NCBI GenBank assembly: GCA_027858595.1
Contig: JAQICK010000022.1
Coordinates: 1 to 12,043, forward strand
Direction: 5' to 3'
DNA: 12,043 nucleotides
Source of the DNA: Melioribacteraceae bacterium
GTDB lineage: Bacteria > Bacteroidota > Ignavibacteria > Ignavibacteriales > Melioribacteraceae
Both the position numbers and the translations under genes were made by a program. The notes under the pieces are model-generated. The model made no database searches. It was not told the DNA's origin and was given only the letters and a program-made list of their open reading frames with translations. Positions within the stretch are counted from its first letter, which is position 1; every line of letters starts with the position of its first letter. Positions 6,249 to 12,043 of this stretch are shown here, piece after piece.

Positions 6249-7391
6249 TTAATACCCCTTCAAATCAATTTCGCTACTATCAATTTTAGTAGCCCGTTTA
6301 CCCATTTTCTTTTGGATAATTTTGAAGTGGTATTGGTCTTCTTCAGTAATAAAAGAAATTGCTTCACCAGGGTTTTCTGCACGCCCAGTTCTTCCTATGC
6401 GGTGAACATAATCCTTTGGTGAACGAGGTAATTCGTAATTTATAACACATGGCAAAAATTCAATATCAATTCCACGAGATAACAAATCTGTTGCAACTAA
6501 TACTTTTAGTTTGCCAGATTTGAATCTTCCTAAAGCATCCGTTCTTGCACCTTGGCTTTTTTTGCTATGAATAGCTACTGCATCAATTCCATTTTTTCTT
6601 AGTTTATCAGCAACATTATCTGCTTTATAAACCGAAGATGTAAATACCAACAGTTGCTTTAGCTCTTTACTTTTAATTAAATATCTCAGTAGCGGACCTT
6701 TGTTTTCATCCGAAACAGAATAAGCAAACTGATTTATTAAATCTAAGTTATCACTTTTCTCTTCTATTTTTATTACTAAAGGGTTGTGCAATAACATTTG
6801 ATTAATATTATCTACATCCTCACTAAGTGTTGCTGAGAACAATAGGTTCTGACGCTTTTTAGGAAGGAACTCAAAGATGTGATTCATCTCTTCTTTAAAT
6901 CCAAGATTAAGCATTTTATCTGCTTCATCAAGCACAAGAGTTTCAATGTTAGATAAATGCACAGCGTTAGATTCAACTAATTCCAGTAATCTTCCCGGAG
7001 TAGCAACCAAAACATTTACGCCTTGCAAAGCTTTCATTTGAGGATTTATAGAAACACCACCATAAACTGGCAACGATTTTACACGCTCAGGAAGCACTGA
7101 ACTGAACACTCTAAAGACTTCCCTTACCTGCAAAGCTAATTCACGAGTTGGAACTAATACCAAAACATTTACATGCCTGTTTTTAGATTCGGTATTTCCT
7201 TGCAAGTTTGTTAAAATTGGCAAAACATAACTCGCTGTTTTTCCAGAACCTGTTGGTGCAATTCCTAAAACATCTTTTCTATTCAAGATTGCTGGAATAG
7301 CTTGCTGTTGTATTGGATATGGCTGGCTGTAATTTTGATTTGCCAACTCATTTATTAATGCTGGTGCGAAACCGAATGTTGTAAAGGGCAT
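6249..7391 (-). CDS. DEAD-box ATP-dependent RNA helicase, short core form
   Basis: This 380-residue protein is little more than the two RecA-like domains of a DEAD-box RNA helicase, which unwinds short RNA duplexes with ATP. Motifs in order are the Q motif with Gln28 (PYPIQQQAIP), APTGSGKT (45-52), PTREL (81-85), TPGR (131-134), DEAD (155-158), SAT (186-188), ATDLLSRGID (300-309) and HRIGRTGR (330-337). Motif V reads SRGID where ARGID is usual, a mild variation. It lacks the basic tail of its neighbour, so RNA targeting must rely on the core or a partner. It follows the RhlE-like helicase gene on the same strand after 212 bases that contain possible alternative hairpins. ATG 7389-7391 has no recognisable ribosome binding site, though its MPFTTFGFAP N-terminus places the Q-motif aromatic residue correctly. 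Confidence 0.93.
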   Translation of the reverse strand: MPFTTFGFAPALINELANQNYSQPYPIQQQAIPAILNRKDVLGIAPTGSGKTASYVLPILTNLQGNTESKNRHVNVLVLVPTRELALQVREVFRVFSSVLPERVKSLPVYGGVSINPQMKALQGVNVLVATPGRLLELVESNAVHLSNIETLVLDEADKMLNLGFKEEMNHIFEFLPKKRQNLLFSATLSEDVDNINQMLLHNPLVIKIEEKSDNLDLINQFAYSVSDENKGPLLRYLIKSKELKQLLVFTSSVYKADNVADKLRKNGIDAVAIHSKKSQGARTDALGRFKSGKLKVLVATDLLSRGIDIEFLPCVINYELPRSPKDYVHRIGRTGRAENPGEAISFITEEDQYHFKIIQKKMGKRATKIDSSEIDLKGY

Positions 7392-7486
7392 AGTGTTTTA
7401 TTCTTATAATTATTGAGTGTTAGTTTCTATGGCTAAGGTCCAAGCATTTCAGAATAATCATTTAGTTAAAATTCGCAAAAAATTCC

Positions 7487-7564
7487 CGCAATCTTATTTT
7501 GTATTGCGAAGAATTAAATAATATTTTGATTTTTGTGAAAGAGATTGCTGGAATTTTGCAATCT
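7487..7564 (-). promoter_or_regulatory. Set of alternative hairpins between the two helicase genes
   Basis: The 212-base gap (7392-7603) holds two small perfect hairpins: AGATTGC/GCAATCT (7542-7548 with 7558-7564, 9-base loop) and CGCAAT/ATTGCG (7487-7492 with 7503-7508, 10-base loop). The GCAATCT at 7488-7494 could pair instead with AGATTGC at 7542-7548, which would exclude both hairpins. A further TTCGCAA/TTGCGAA pair (7472-7478 with 7504-7510) is possible. On the minus strand these lie between the end of the RhlE-like gene and the start of the second helicase. They could form a weak terminator or a leader switch. No strong T-run follows and no known family is recognised. Confidence 0.3.
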
Positions 7565-7603
7565 AATATAAAATTTGCTGTCATCATTAGAACTCAGCCG
7601 TTT

Positions 7604-8914
7604 CTATCTTTTTTTTTTAGGCTTGTTAAATCTCTTTTTCTTGTTATCCTTGCCTTGTCCCTTAGGTTTTTCACTTCCTGTCTTTCTTTTTCTTTGTTGC
7701 TGCTGTTGCTTAGGAGCTTTAACCGGATTATGGTCAACCAATGGAAATGAATGATCTTCAATAACGGATATTTTTTTAGATATTAACTTTTCTATATCCT
7801 TTAAGTATTCTTTTTCCACTGCATCACAAAGAGAAAACGCGGTTCCCTTTTCGCCAGCTCTACCTGTTCTTCCAATACGATGAACATAAGTTTCTGGAAT
7901 ATTTGGTATCTCAAAGTTAATTACATATTCCAACTCATCAATATCTATACCTCGTGCGGCAATATCTGTTGCGACTAAAACACGAGTAGTTTGCTCTTTA
8001 AAATTCTTTAATGCTCGTTGTCTGGAATTTTGAGATTTATCTCCGTGTATTGCTTCAGCTTTTATATGTTTTTTTTGCAACATTCTTGCAACTTTATCGG
8101 CACCATATTTAGTTCGTGTAAATACAAGTGCTGTTTTAATTGTTGCGTCTTTTAACAACTCTACAAGCAAAGCATTTTTGTTGCCTTTATCAACAAAGTA
8201 AACGCTCTGTTTTATTATATCCACTGTGGAGGATGATGGAGTTACAGTAACTTGCGATGGCTTACTCAATATGGTGCTAGCAAGCTTAACAATTTCGTCG
8301 GGCATAGTTGCCGAGAAGAAAAGAGATTGTCTTTTTCTAGGAAGTTCTTTTATTATTTTTTTTACATCATGTATAAAACCCATATCCAACATTCTATCTG
8401 CTTCATCCAAAACAAATATTTCAACAAAATTTAATGTAATGTGTCCTTGATTTATTAAGTCTAAAAGTCTGCCAGGAGTTGCGACTAGAACATCCACACC
8501 ACCGCGTATGGCTGCTGTTTGTTTGTTTTGGTTAACACCGCCAAATATTACTGTAGTTTTTAATCCCATGTGTCTTCCATAAGCCTTAAAACTCTCATCA
8601 ATTTGAATTGCTAATTCTCTTGTTGGAGTTACAATTAAACTACGTATTCTTCTTTTCTTTCCATATTCTTTATTGGCACTTAGTAATTGTAATATTGGAA
8701 TTGCAAACGCAGCCGTTTTTCCGGTTCCTGTTTGTGCACATCCAAGTAAATCTGTTCCACGCAAAACAATTGGAATTGATTTAGCCTGTATTGGTGTTGG
8801 GGTGGTATAACCTTCTTGTTGAATAGCATTTAAAATTGGATCAACAATGTTTAGTGATTTAAATTCTTTACTGAATTGATTTTTAGAATTTTGCAATTCT
8901 GGATTTTTAGTCAA
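7604..8914 (-). CDS. RhlE-like DEAD-box ATP-dependent RNA helicase with basic tail
   Basis: This 436-residue helicase carries the aromatic Phe18 and Gln43 of the Q motif, AQTGTGKT (60-67), PTREL (97-101), TPGR (146-149), DEAD (170-173), SAT (201-203), a complete ATDIAARGIDID motif V and HRIGRTGR. The RMLDMGF stretch after DEAD is typical of the RhlE group, which works in ribosome assembly and RNA turnover, often at low temperature. From about residue 390 follows a disordered, very basic tail with five Gln in a row and many Lys and Arg, a common RNA-tethering device. The start must be a non-ATG codon: an in-frame TAG lies at 8924-8926, and TTG 8912-8914 is the first candidate, with AGG about 8 bases upstream. 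A second TTG six codons later is the alternative. Confidence 0.93.
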   Translation of the reverse strand: MTKNPELQNSKNQFSKEFKSLNIVDPILNAIQQEGYTTPTPIQAKSIPIVLRGTDLLGCAQTGTGKTAAFAIPILQLLSANKEYGKKRRIRSLIVTPTRELAIQIDESFKAYGRHMGLKTTVIFGGVNQNKQTAAIRGGVDVLVATPGRLLDLINQGHITLNFVEIFVLDEADRMLDMGFIHDVKKIIKELPRKRQSLFFSATMPDEIVKLASTILSKPSQVTVTPSSSTVDIIKQSVYFVDKGNKNALLVELLKDATIKTALVFTRTKYGADKVARMLQKKHIKAEAIHGDKSQNSRQRALKNFKEQTTRVLVATDIAARGIDIDELEYVINFEIPNIPETYVHRIGRTGRAGEKGTAFSLCDAVEKEYLKDIEKLISKKISVIEDHSFPLVDHNPVKAPKQQQQQRKRKTGSEKPKGQGKDNKKKRFNKPKKKR

Positions 8915-9189
8915 GTTTGTAACCTATTTTCTTTTAGGACAGCACAAATAATGTATTCCGTCAATAATTATTTTAATTTGAGTTAATTAAGTAAGATAGT
9001 CTATTATTTGAAGATTGCAAGATATTTTTGCTATTTCAGAGAAATACTTAATAAGGTTCATTATACATTAAAGCAAAAACACTTATATCTTTCATATTTC
9101 AAATATTCAATTGTGCTATAATAGTAAGAATTTTAATTGGTATATTTTTTGTTTAGATTTTAGACAATCAAAAATTATATGAAAATTAT
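8915..9189. other. Divergent intergenic region between the RhlE-like helicase and the lipoprotein gene
   Basis: These 275 bases separate the divergent genes and must hold both promoters. They are strongly AT-rich and contain no supported gene. The only sites I can point to are the extended -10 box and the tandem repeat before the lipoprotein gene. For the helicase side I found no box pair I would defend. No long inverted repeat is present. Confidence 0.6.
9114..9122 (+). promoter_or_regulatory. Extended -10 promoter box for the lipoprotein gene
   Basis: TGCTATAAT is a perfect extended -10 element. No matching -35 box is visible at 17 bases, which extended -10 promoters can tolerate. The start would be near 9129, giving a leader of about 60 bases. 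If the organism uses the Bacteroidota sigma factor, this box would be less meaningful. Confidence 0.35.
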
Positions 9190-9192
9190 ATG
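9171..9192 (+). repeat. Tandem 11-bp direct repeat over the lipoprotein start codon
   Basis: AAAATTATATG occurs twice back to back (9171-9181 and 9182-9192). Each copy ends in ATG; the second ATG (9190) is the lipoprotein start. The first ATG (9179) opens a four-codon frame, M-K-I-I, whose TGA at 9191-9193 overlaps the real start. No Shine-Dalgarno site is present. Confidence 0.8.
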
Positions 9193-10638
9193 AAAAACTT
9201 TAACCTTTACAAATTTTCTGCTCTACTTATTCCACTTCTAGCAGTGTTTTTAACAAATTGTTCTTTAGTTGAACACGATGATCAAAACCAAGAAGAAAAT
9301 TATGGATATGAAACTGAAGCTGTTGCCAATATTCTAAATGGTACTTGTGCAACTTCTGGATGTCATGGTGGAAGTTCGCCCACTAATGGTTTGAGCACAG
9401 AAAGACAATCCGATATAATGCATGGTACATTTACACGTCCATTTGATAACAATAGCTATTATGGCGGAGATGTTGTGATTCCACACAACGTTGAAAAAAG
9501 TTTAATAATGCAATTTGTAGAAGGCAAAATAACATCGGCAACTTCTTACAATCACCAAATATTATCTACTAGTCAAATTTCAACATTGGCAAAATGGATT
9601 GGTGATGGTGCAAAAAATTATAAGAGTGAAATTTCATTTGAAAATCCAGAAAGCTACAGAGTTTATGTCTGTAATTCTGCTAGCGAAAATATTTCAACAA
9701 TTGATGGAACAAAAAAAGTTGTATCACAATTAACCAATTTAAATAACCAATCTACTTTTGAAGATACTCCATATTGGGTTGCTGAGTATGGCGATTATTT
9801 ATACGTAACTCTCACCAACCGAAATCAGTTACTCAAAATAAGAAAATCTGATAATTCCATAGTTGCTTCAATATCTAATATACTTAGTGCTGGCATGGTT
9901 AAAATCAATTCGGCTGGGTCTAAAGCTTACGTTTCTAGAGCTTATAATTCAACTTCAACTTATAATTCTATTTATGTTATCAACACTAACGATATGTCCC
10001 TAAGATCAACTATTACATTACCCTCTAGTGGTTTACCTCACGGTTTAGCTCTAGATGCAACTAGAGATTTTCTATATATTTCCGATGCCACAAACAACAT
10101 AGTGCACGTAGTAAACACATTGAACGATCTTTTAATGGATACACGTTTTTCACTTACAAACAATTATTATCCCCTCTTTATAGAAGTATCTCAGGATGGA
10201 AATTTCCTTTATGTCAGTGCTAGAAATACAAACGAACTTCTTGTCTTTAATGCAATCAGTAGATTGTTATATACAAAAGTTTCTTTGCTCTCTACTCCAA
10301 TGGGGATTTCTGTTTCTAAAAATGGAAGTAAAATTTACGTTGCATCCAATGCTGGAAATGCCATTGAAGTTGTAACAAAAACTAATTTATTTTGGGACAA
10401 AACAAATACAATTTCACATACCACTATGAGCATGCCTTTTGCTATTGATATCACTAGCGATGATTCATATTTGTATGTAACTAATCAAAACTTCAAGGGT
10501 GACTTTGTACCGTCTTATAAAATAATTGATGAAAGCAATATTTCAACGGTTACAATTATAAATACGGCAACTGAAAGTATTGAAAAAGTAATTGAAGTGG
10601 AAGAAAATGCTGCTGGAATTGTTGTAGAAAAACTATAA
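9190..10638 (+). CDS. Lipoprotein with c-type haem motif and seven-bladed YVTN beta-propeller
   Basis: The 482-residue product starts with a lipoprotein signal (hydrophobic core to about 21, then LTNC with Cys24), so it should be lipid-anchored outside the cytoplasm. Residues about 38-144 form a small cytochrome-like domain with a CX4CH haem site (Cys53, Cys58, His59 in GTCATSGCHGG) and the ending LSTSQISTLAKWIGDGA that is common in such domains. The Met-Pro usually found before that ending is replaced by Asn121-His122, so the distal ligand is unclear. From about 155 to the end, seven repeats with the pattern (P)xGIxVSxDGxxLYVxxxxxNxIxVI resemble YVTN/YncE propeller blades, for instance PHGLALDATRDFLYISDATN. 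A role in electron transfer or redox sensing at the cell surface is inferred. ATG 9190-9192 is chosen because it gives a complete signal peptide. Neighbouring genes do not explain the function. Confidence 0.85.
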   Translation: MKNFNLYKFSALLIPLLAVFLTNCSLVEHDDQNQEENYGYETEAVANILNGTCATSGCHGGSSPTNGLSTERQSDIMHGTFTRPFDNNSYYGGDVVIPHNVEKSLIMQFVEGKITSATSYNHQILSTSQISTLAKWIGDGAKNYKSEISFENPESYRVYVCNSASENISTIDGTKKVVSQLTNLNNQSTFEDTPYWVAEYGDYLYVTLTNRNQLLKIRKSDNSIVASISNILSAGMVKINSAGSKAYVSRAYNSTSTYNSIYVINTNDMSLRSTITLPSSGLPHGLALDATRDFLYISDATNNIVHVVNTLNDLLMDTRFSLTNNYYPLFIEVSQDGNFLYVSARNTNELLVFNAISRLLYTKVSLLSTPMGISVSKNGSKIYVASNAGNAIEVVTKTNLFWDKTNTISHTTMSMPFAIDITSDDSYLYVTNQNFKGDFVPSYKIIDESNISTVTIINTATESIEKVIEVEENAAGIVVEKL

Positions 10639-10656
10639 CATTTCTTCTATTAACTA

Positions 10657-10687
10657 TTTGTAAAAAAAACATTAAATACTATATTTG
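10657..10687 (+). promoter_or_regulatory. Perfect Bacteroidota-type promoter for coaD
   Basis: TTTG (10657-10660) is followed after exactly 19 bases by TATATTTG (10680-10687). This matches every fixed position of the TTTG-N19-TAnnTTTG consensus described for the Bacteroidota primary sigma factor. Transcription would start near 10694, about 24 bases before the coaD ATG. It lies wholly in the gap after the lipoprotein gene, so coaD and the transporter gene likely form a separate transcript. Confidence 0.7.
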
Positions 10688-10717
10688 AACATATTTTTAA
10701 TAATCCTTGATAAGAAA

Positions 10718-11245
10718 ATGAAAAGAGTAATATACCCAGGAACATTCGACCCTGTAACAAATGGTCATATAGATGTAATTCAAAGAGCAATAGAACTATT
10801 TGATGAAGTAGTTGTTACTGTTGCTAGGAACCCAGTAAAAAACCAAATGTTTTCACTTGAAGAAAGACTGTTTATGCTTCGTGAATCTCTTTCGCAATTT
10901 AAAAGAGTAAAAGTAGATTCCTTTGATGGCTTAATTGTTGACCATGCAAAACAGCTTGGAGCTGTTGGAATTATTAGAGGATTAAGAGCAGTATCAGATT
11001 TTGAATACGAATTCCAAATGGCTCTGATGAATAGAAAATTGGATGAAGACCTTAGAACAATCTTCCTAATGCCTAATGAAAAATACACATATTTGAATTC
11101 AACCATTATCAGAAACTTAGCGGTATTTCATGGCGATGTTAAAGATTTTGTTCCTCAGATTGTTGTTAAAATGCTAAAGGAAAAAAATAAGATTCAAGAA
11201 ATAAATGGTGTTGATAAAAAGCAAGAAATACGTGAAGATTTTTAA
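10718..11245 (+). CDS. coaD: Pantetheine-phosphate adenylyltransferase
   Basis: CoaD transfers AMP from ATP to 4'-phosphopantetheine, giving dephospho-CoA, the penultimate step of coenzyme A synthesis in the cytoplasm. The family signature is clear: YPGTFDPVTNGHIDVIQRA near the N-terminus with the nucleotidyltransferase (T/H)xGH motif (His17), MFSLEERLFML, IIRGLRAVSDFEYEFQMA with RGLR (87-90), and the late YTYLNSTIIRNLA where SSS is more usual. At 175 residues it is 10-15 longer than many CoaD proteins because of a charged C-terminal tail after KMLKEKN. The start is ATG 10718, which fits the family N-terminus MKRVIYPGTFDP; an upstream TTG at 10685 in the same frame lies inside the promoter box and is rejected. 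The SMR gene starts 26 bases downstream. Confidence 0.97.
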   Translation: MKRVIYPGTFDPVTNGHIDVIQRAIELFDEVVVTVARNPVKNQMFSLEERLFMLRESLSQFKRVKVDSFDGLIVDHAKQLGAVGIIRGLRAVSDFEYEFQMALMNRKLDEDLRTIFLMPNEKYTYLNSTIIRNLAVFHGDVKDFVPQIVVKMLKEKNKIQEINGVDKKQEIREDF

Positions 11246-11271
11246 CAACCATTTTATATATAGTTGATTTT

Positions 11272-11592
11272 ATGGGTTGGATTTATTTATTATTAGCTGG
11301 TCTTTTTGAGGTAGGGTTTACTTCCATGCTCAAACTTTCCGAAAATTTTTCAAAACTTTATCCCTCAATTGGATTTTTCTTTTTTTCAATTCTTAGCTTC
11401 TGGTTGTTAACAAAGGCTGTTGAAACAATTCCAATGGGGACCGCTTATGCTGTTTGGACTGGTATTGGAGCGGTGGGAACAGTTCTAATTGGAATTTTCT
11501 TTTTCCAAGAAGCTGCCGGATTTTGGAGAATGTTTTTTATTTCAATTCTAGTTATGTCTATTGTGGGACTAAAATTAGTTTCCACAAAGTAA
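11272..11592 (+). CDS. Small multidrug resistance (SMR) family transporter, Gdx/SugE-like
   Basis: The 106-residue protein has four membrane helices and the essential Glu13 in helix 1 (AGLFEVGF). GTAYAVWTGIGAVGT (56-70) and the final GLKLVSTK resemble the Gdx (formerly SugE) branch, whose members export guanidinium, more than the EmrE branch. Positions Gly10, Ser42, Tyr59 and Trp62, described around the Gdx substrate site, are kept. Trp16, which contacts the essential Glu in Gdx proteins, is Phe here. Such transporters work as antiparallel dimers driven by proton entry. I see no guanidine riboswitch in the 26 bases before the gene, which probably shares the coaD transcript. Substrate could be guanidinium or small hydrophobic cations; the branch call is moderate, the family call strong. 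Confidence 0.88.
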   Translation: MGWIYLLLAGLFEVGFTSMLKLSENFSKLYPSIGFFFFSILSFWLLTKAVETIPMGTAYAVWTGIGAVGTVLIGIFFFQEAAGFWRMFFISILVMSIVGLKLVSTK

Positions 11593-11621
11593 GGTTTAAC
11601 ATTATTTTTTATTACAACTTA

Positions 11622-12029
11622 TTATTTAAATGAATTTTGCTCAAATTCAAAATCCATAATTAGTGATTGTGTAAAAGCGAATTCAGCTGTTTCCGGATTT
11701 TCTAGCATTGAAGAGTGAAGAAGATTGCATGCACCAAAGACAATCGATTTCGCTTCGTATCCCAGCATTCGGAGATAAGCTGTTAAATAAGCACTTCTCT
11801 GCCCCGAATAACTATATATGAATATTTTTTGAGACGAAGGTAACGTTTGAAGAAATTTATCACTTCTAATATCGGACCCATCCCCTTCCGTATTGGAGTA
11901 ATAAACTGATTCTCTTGGATGAGAATGATAAGCTTTAGAAATTACTGGTGTCCCCTCAATATTAATATAATATAAACTAATATTAGAATAACAAATTAAT
12001 GCAACATCATCTGATAAATCTTTAATCAT
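11622..12029 (-). CDS. Rhodanese-like domain protein lacking the catalytic cysteine
   Basis: The 135-residue product has the second half of a rhodanese domain: KIFIYSYSGQRSAYLTAYLRMLGYEAKSIVFGACN. Related proteins read roughly VYCYTGQTSAYVTAYLRLLGY there, with the Cys opening a six-residue active loop. Here that loop is SYSGQR (73-78) with Ser73 at the Cys position. The N-terminal half is poorly conserved and no D-x-R motif is obvious. Cys13 and Cys100 are elsewhere. Sulfur transfer by the usual mechanism is therefore unlikely; a binding or structural role is an inference. ATG 12027-12029 has AGAGGAAAC directly upstream. A frame ending in TGA at 12026-12028 reads MLEET up to the window edge and may be the tail of a preceding gene overlapping by 4 bases. 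The frame itself is open to the edge, so a longer N-terminus cannot be excluded. Confidence 0.7.
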   Translation of the reverse strand: MIKDLSDDVALICYSNISLYYINIEGTPVISKAYHSHPRESVYYSNTEGDGSDIRSDKFLQTLPSSQKIFIYSYSGQRSAYLTAYLRMLGYEAKSIVFGACNLLHSSMLENPETAEFAFTQSLIMDFEFEQNSFK

Positions 12030-12043
12030 GTTTCCTCTAACAT

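Noticed and set aside
7286..7554. A 13-base word shared by the helicase gene (7286-7298) and the intergenic region (7542-7554)
   Set aside because: In 12 kb of AT-rich sequence several 13-base matches are expected by chance, and the flanks do not extend the similarity.
10685..10717. TTG start at 10685 for coaD
   Set aside because: It lies inside the promoter's TATATTTG box, and the family N-terminus begins at ATG 10718.
11246..11271. Possible guanidine riboswitch before the SMR gene
   Set aside because: Only 26 bases separate it from coaD, too short for any known guanidine riboswitch, and none of their conserved features is present.
1..12043. Mobile elements, CRISPR arrays, toxin-antitoxin or defence modules
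   Set aside because: I found no transposase, recombinase, regularly spaced repeats or paired small genes of that kind. The GIY-YIG-like gene alone is not evidence of a mobile element.

Overview
The window is AT-rich DNA from what looks like a member of the Bacteroidota/Chlorobiota (FCB) group, possibly an Ignavibacteria-like lineage. The main evidence is a perfect match upstream of coaD to the Bacteroidota-type promoter (TTTG, 19 bases, TAnnTTTG). Supporting signs are lipoproteins with weakly conserved lipoboxes, several genes without a Shine-Dalgarno site, and protein styles such as a YVTN propeller lipoprotein with a haem motif. The lineage call is an inference. I see no insertion sequence, CRISPR array, tRNA, rRNA or phage module.

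Layout. Bases 1-700 (+) hold the tail of an unknown gene and a glutathione-peroxidase lipoprotein gene whose frame is broken twice. A strong bidirectional hairpin at 729-760 separates it from a long minus-strand block (805-8914). In transcription order that block is: an RhlE-like DEAD-box helicase with a basic tail, a short-core DEAD-box helicase, a biotin-protein ligase, oadG, oadA and oadB (a biotin-dependent sodium-pumping decarboxylase), a small dimeric-barrel (ABM-like) protein, a degenerate GIY-YIG protein and a 76-residue unknown protein. From 9190 the plus strand carries a cytochrome/beta-propeller lipoprotein, coaD and an SMR transporter. A convergent minus-strand rhodanese-like gene closes the window.

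How the genes fit together. The clearest functional unit is birA-like plus oadGAB. The ligase would attach biotin to Lys580 of the alpha subunit. The alpha subunit would move a carboxyl group from a 2-oxoacid to biotin, and the beta subunit would decarboxylate the carboxybiotin while exporting Na+. Both enzymes are atypical. The ligase has lost most of the glycine/arginine-rich biotinyl-AMP loop, and the carboxyltransferase domain has lost part of the usual oxaloacetate pocket motif. They may have diverged together, or the unit may act on a different substrate.

Other points of interest are three apparently catalysis-deficient or degenerate family members (the ligase loop, the GIY-YIG protein, and a rhodanese with Ser in place of the catalytic Cys). 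There is also a haem-binding CX4CH lipoprotein with seven propeller blades, and a tandem 11-bp repeat that duplicates its start codon. I found no convincing new multi-gene system. The unusual features sit in individual proteins and in a few leader regions.
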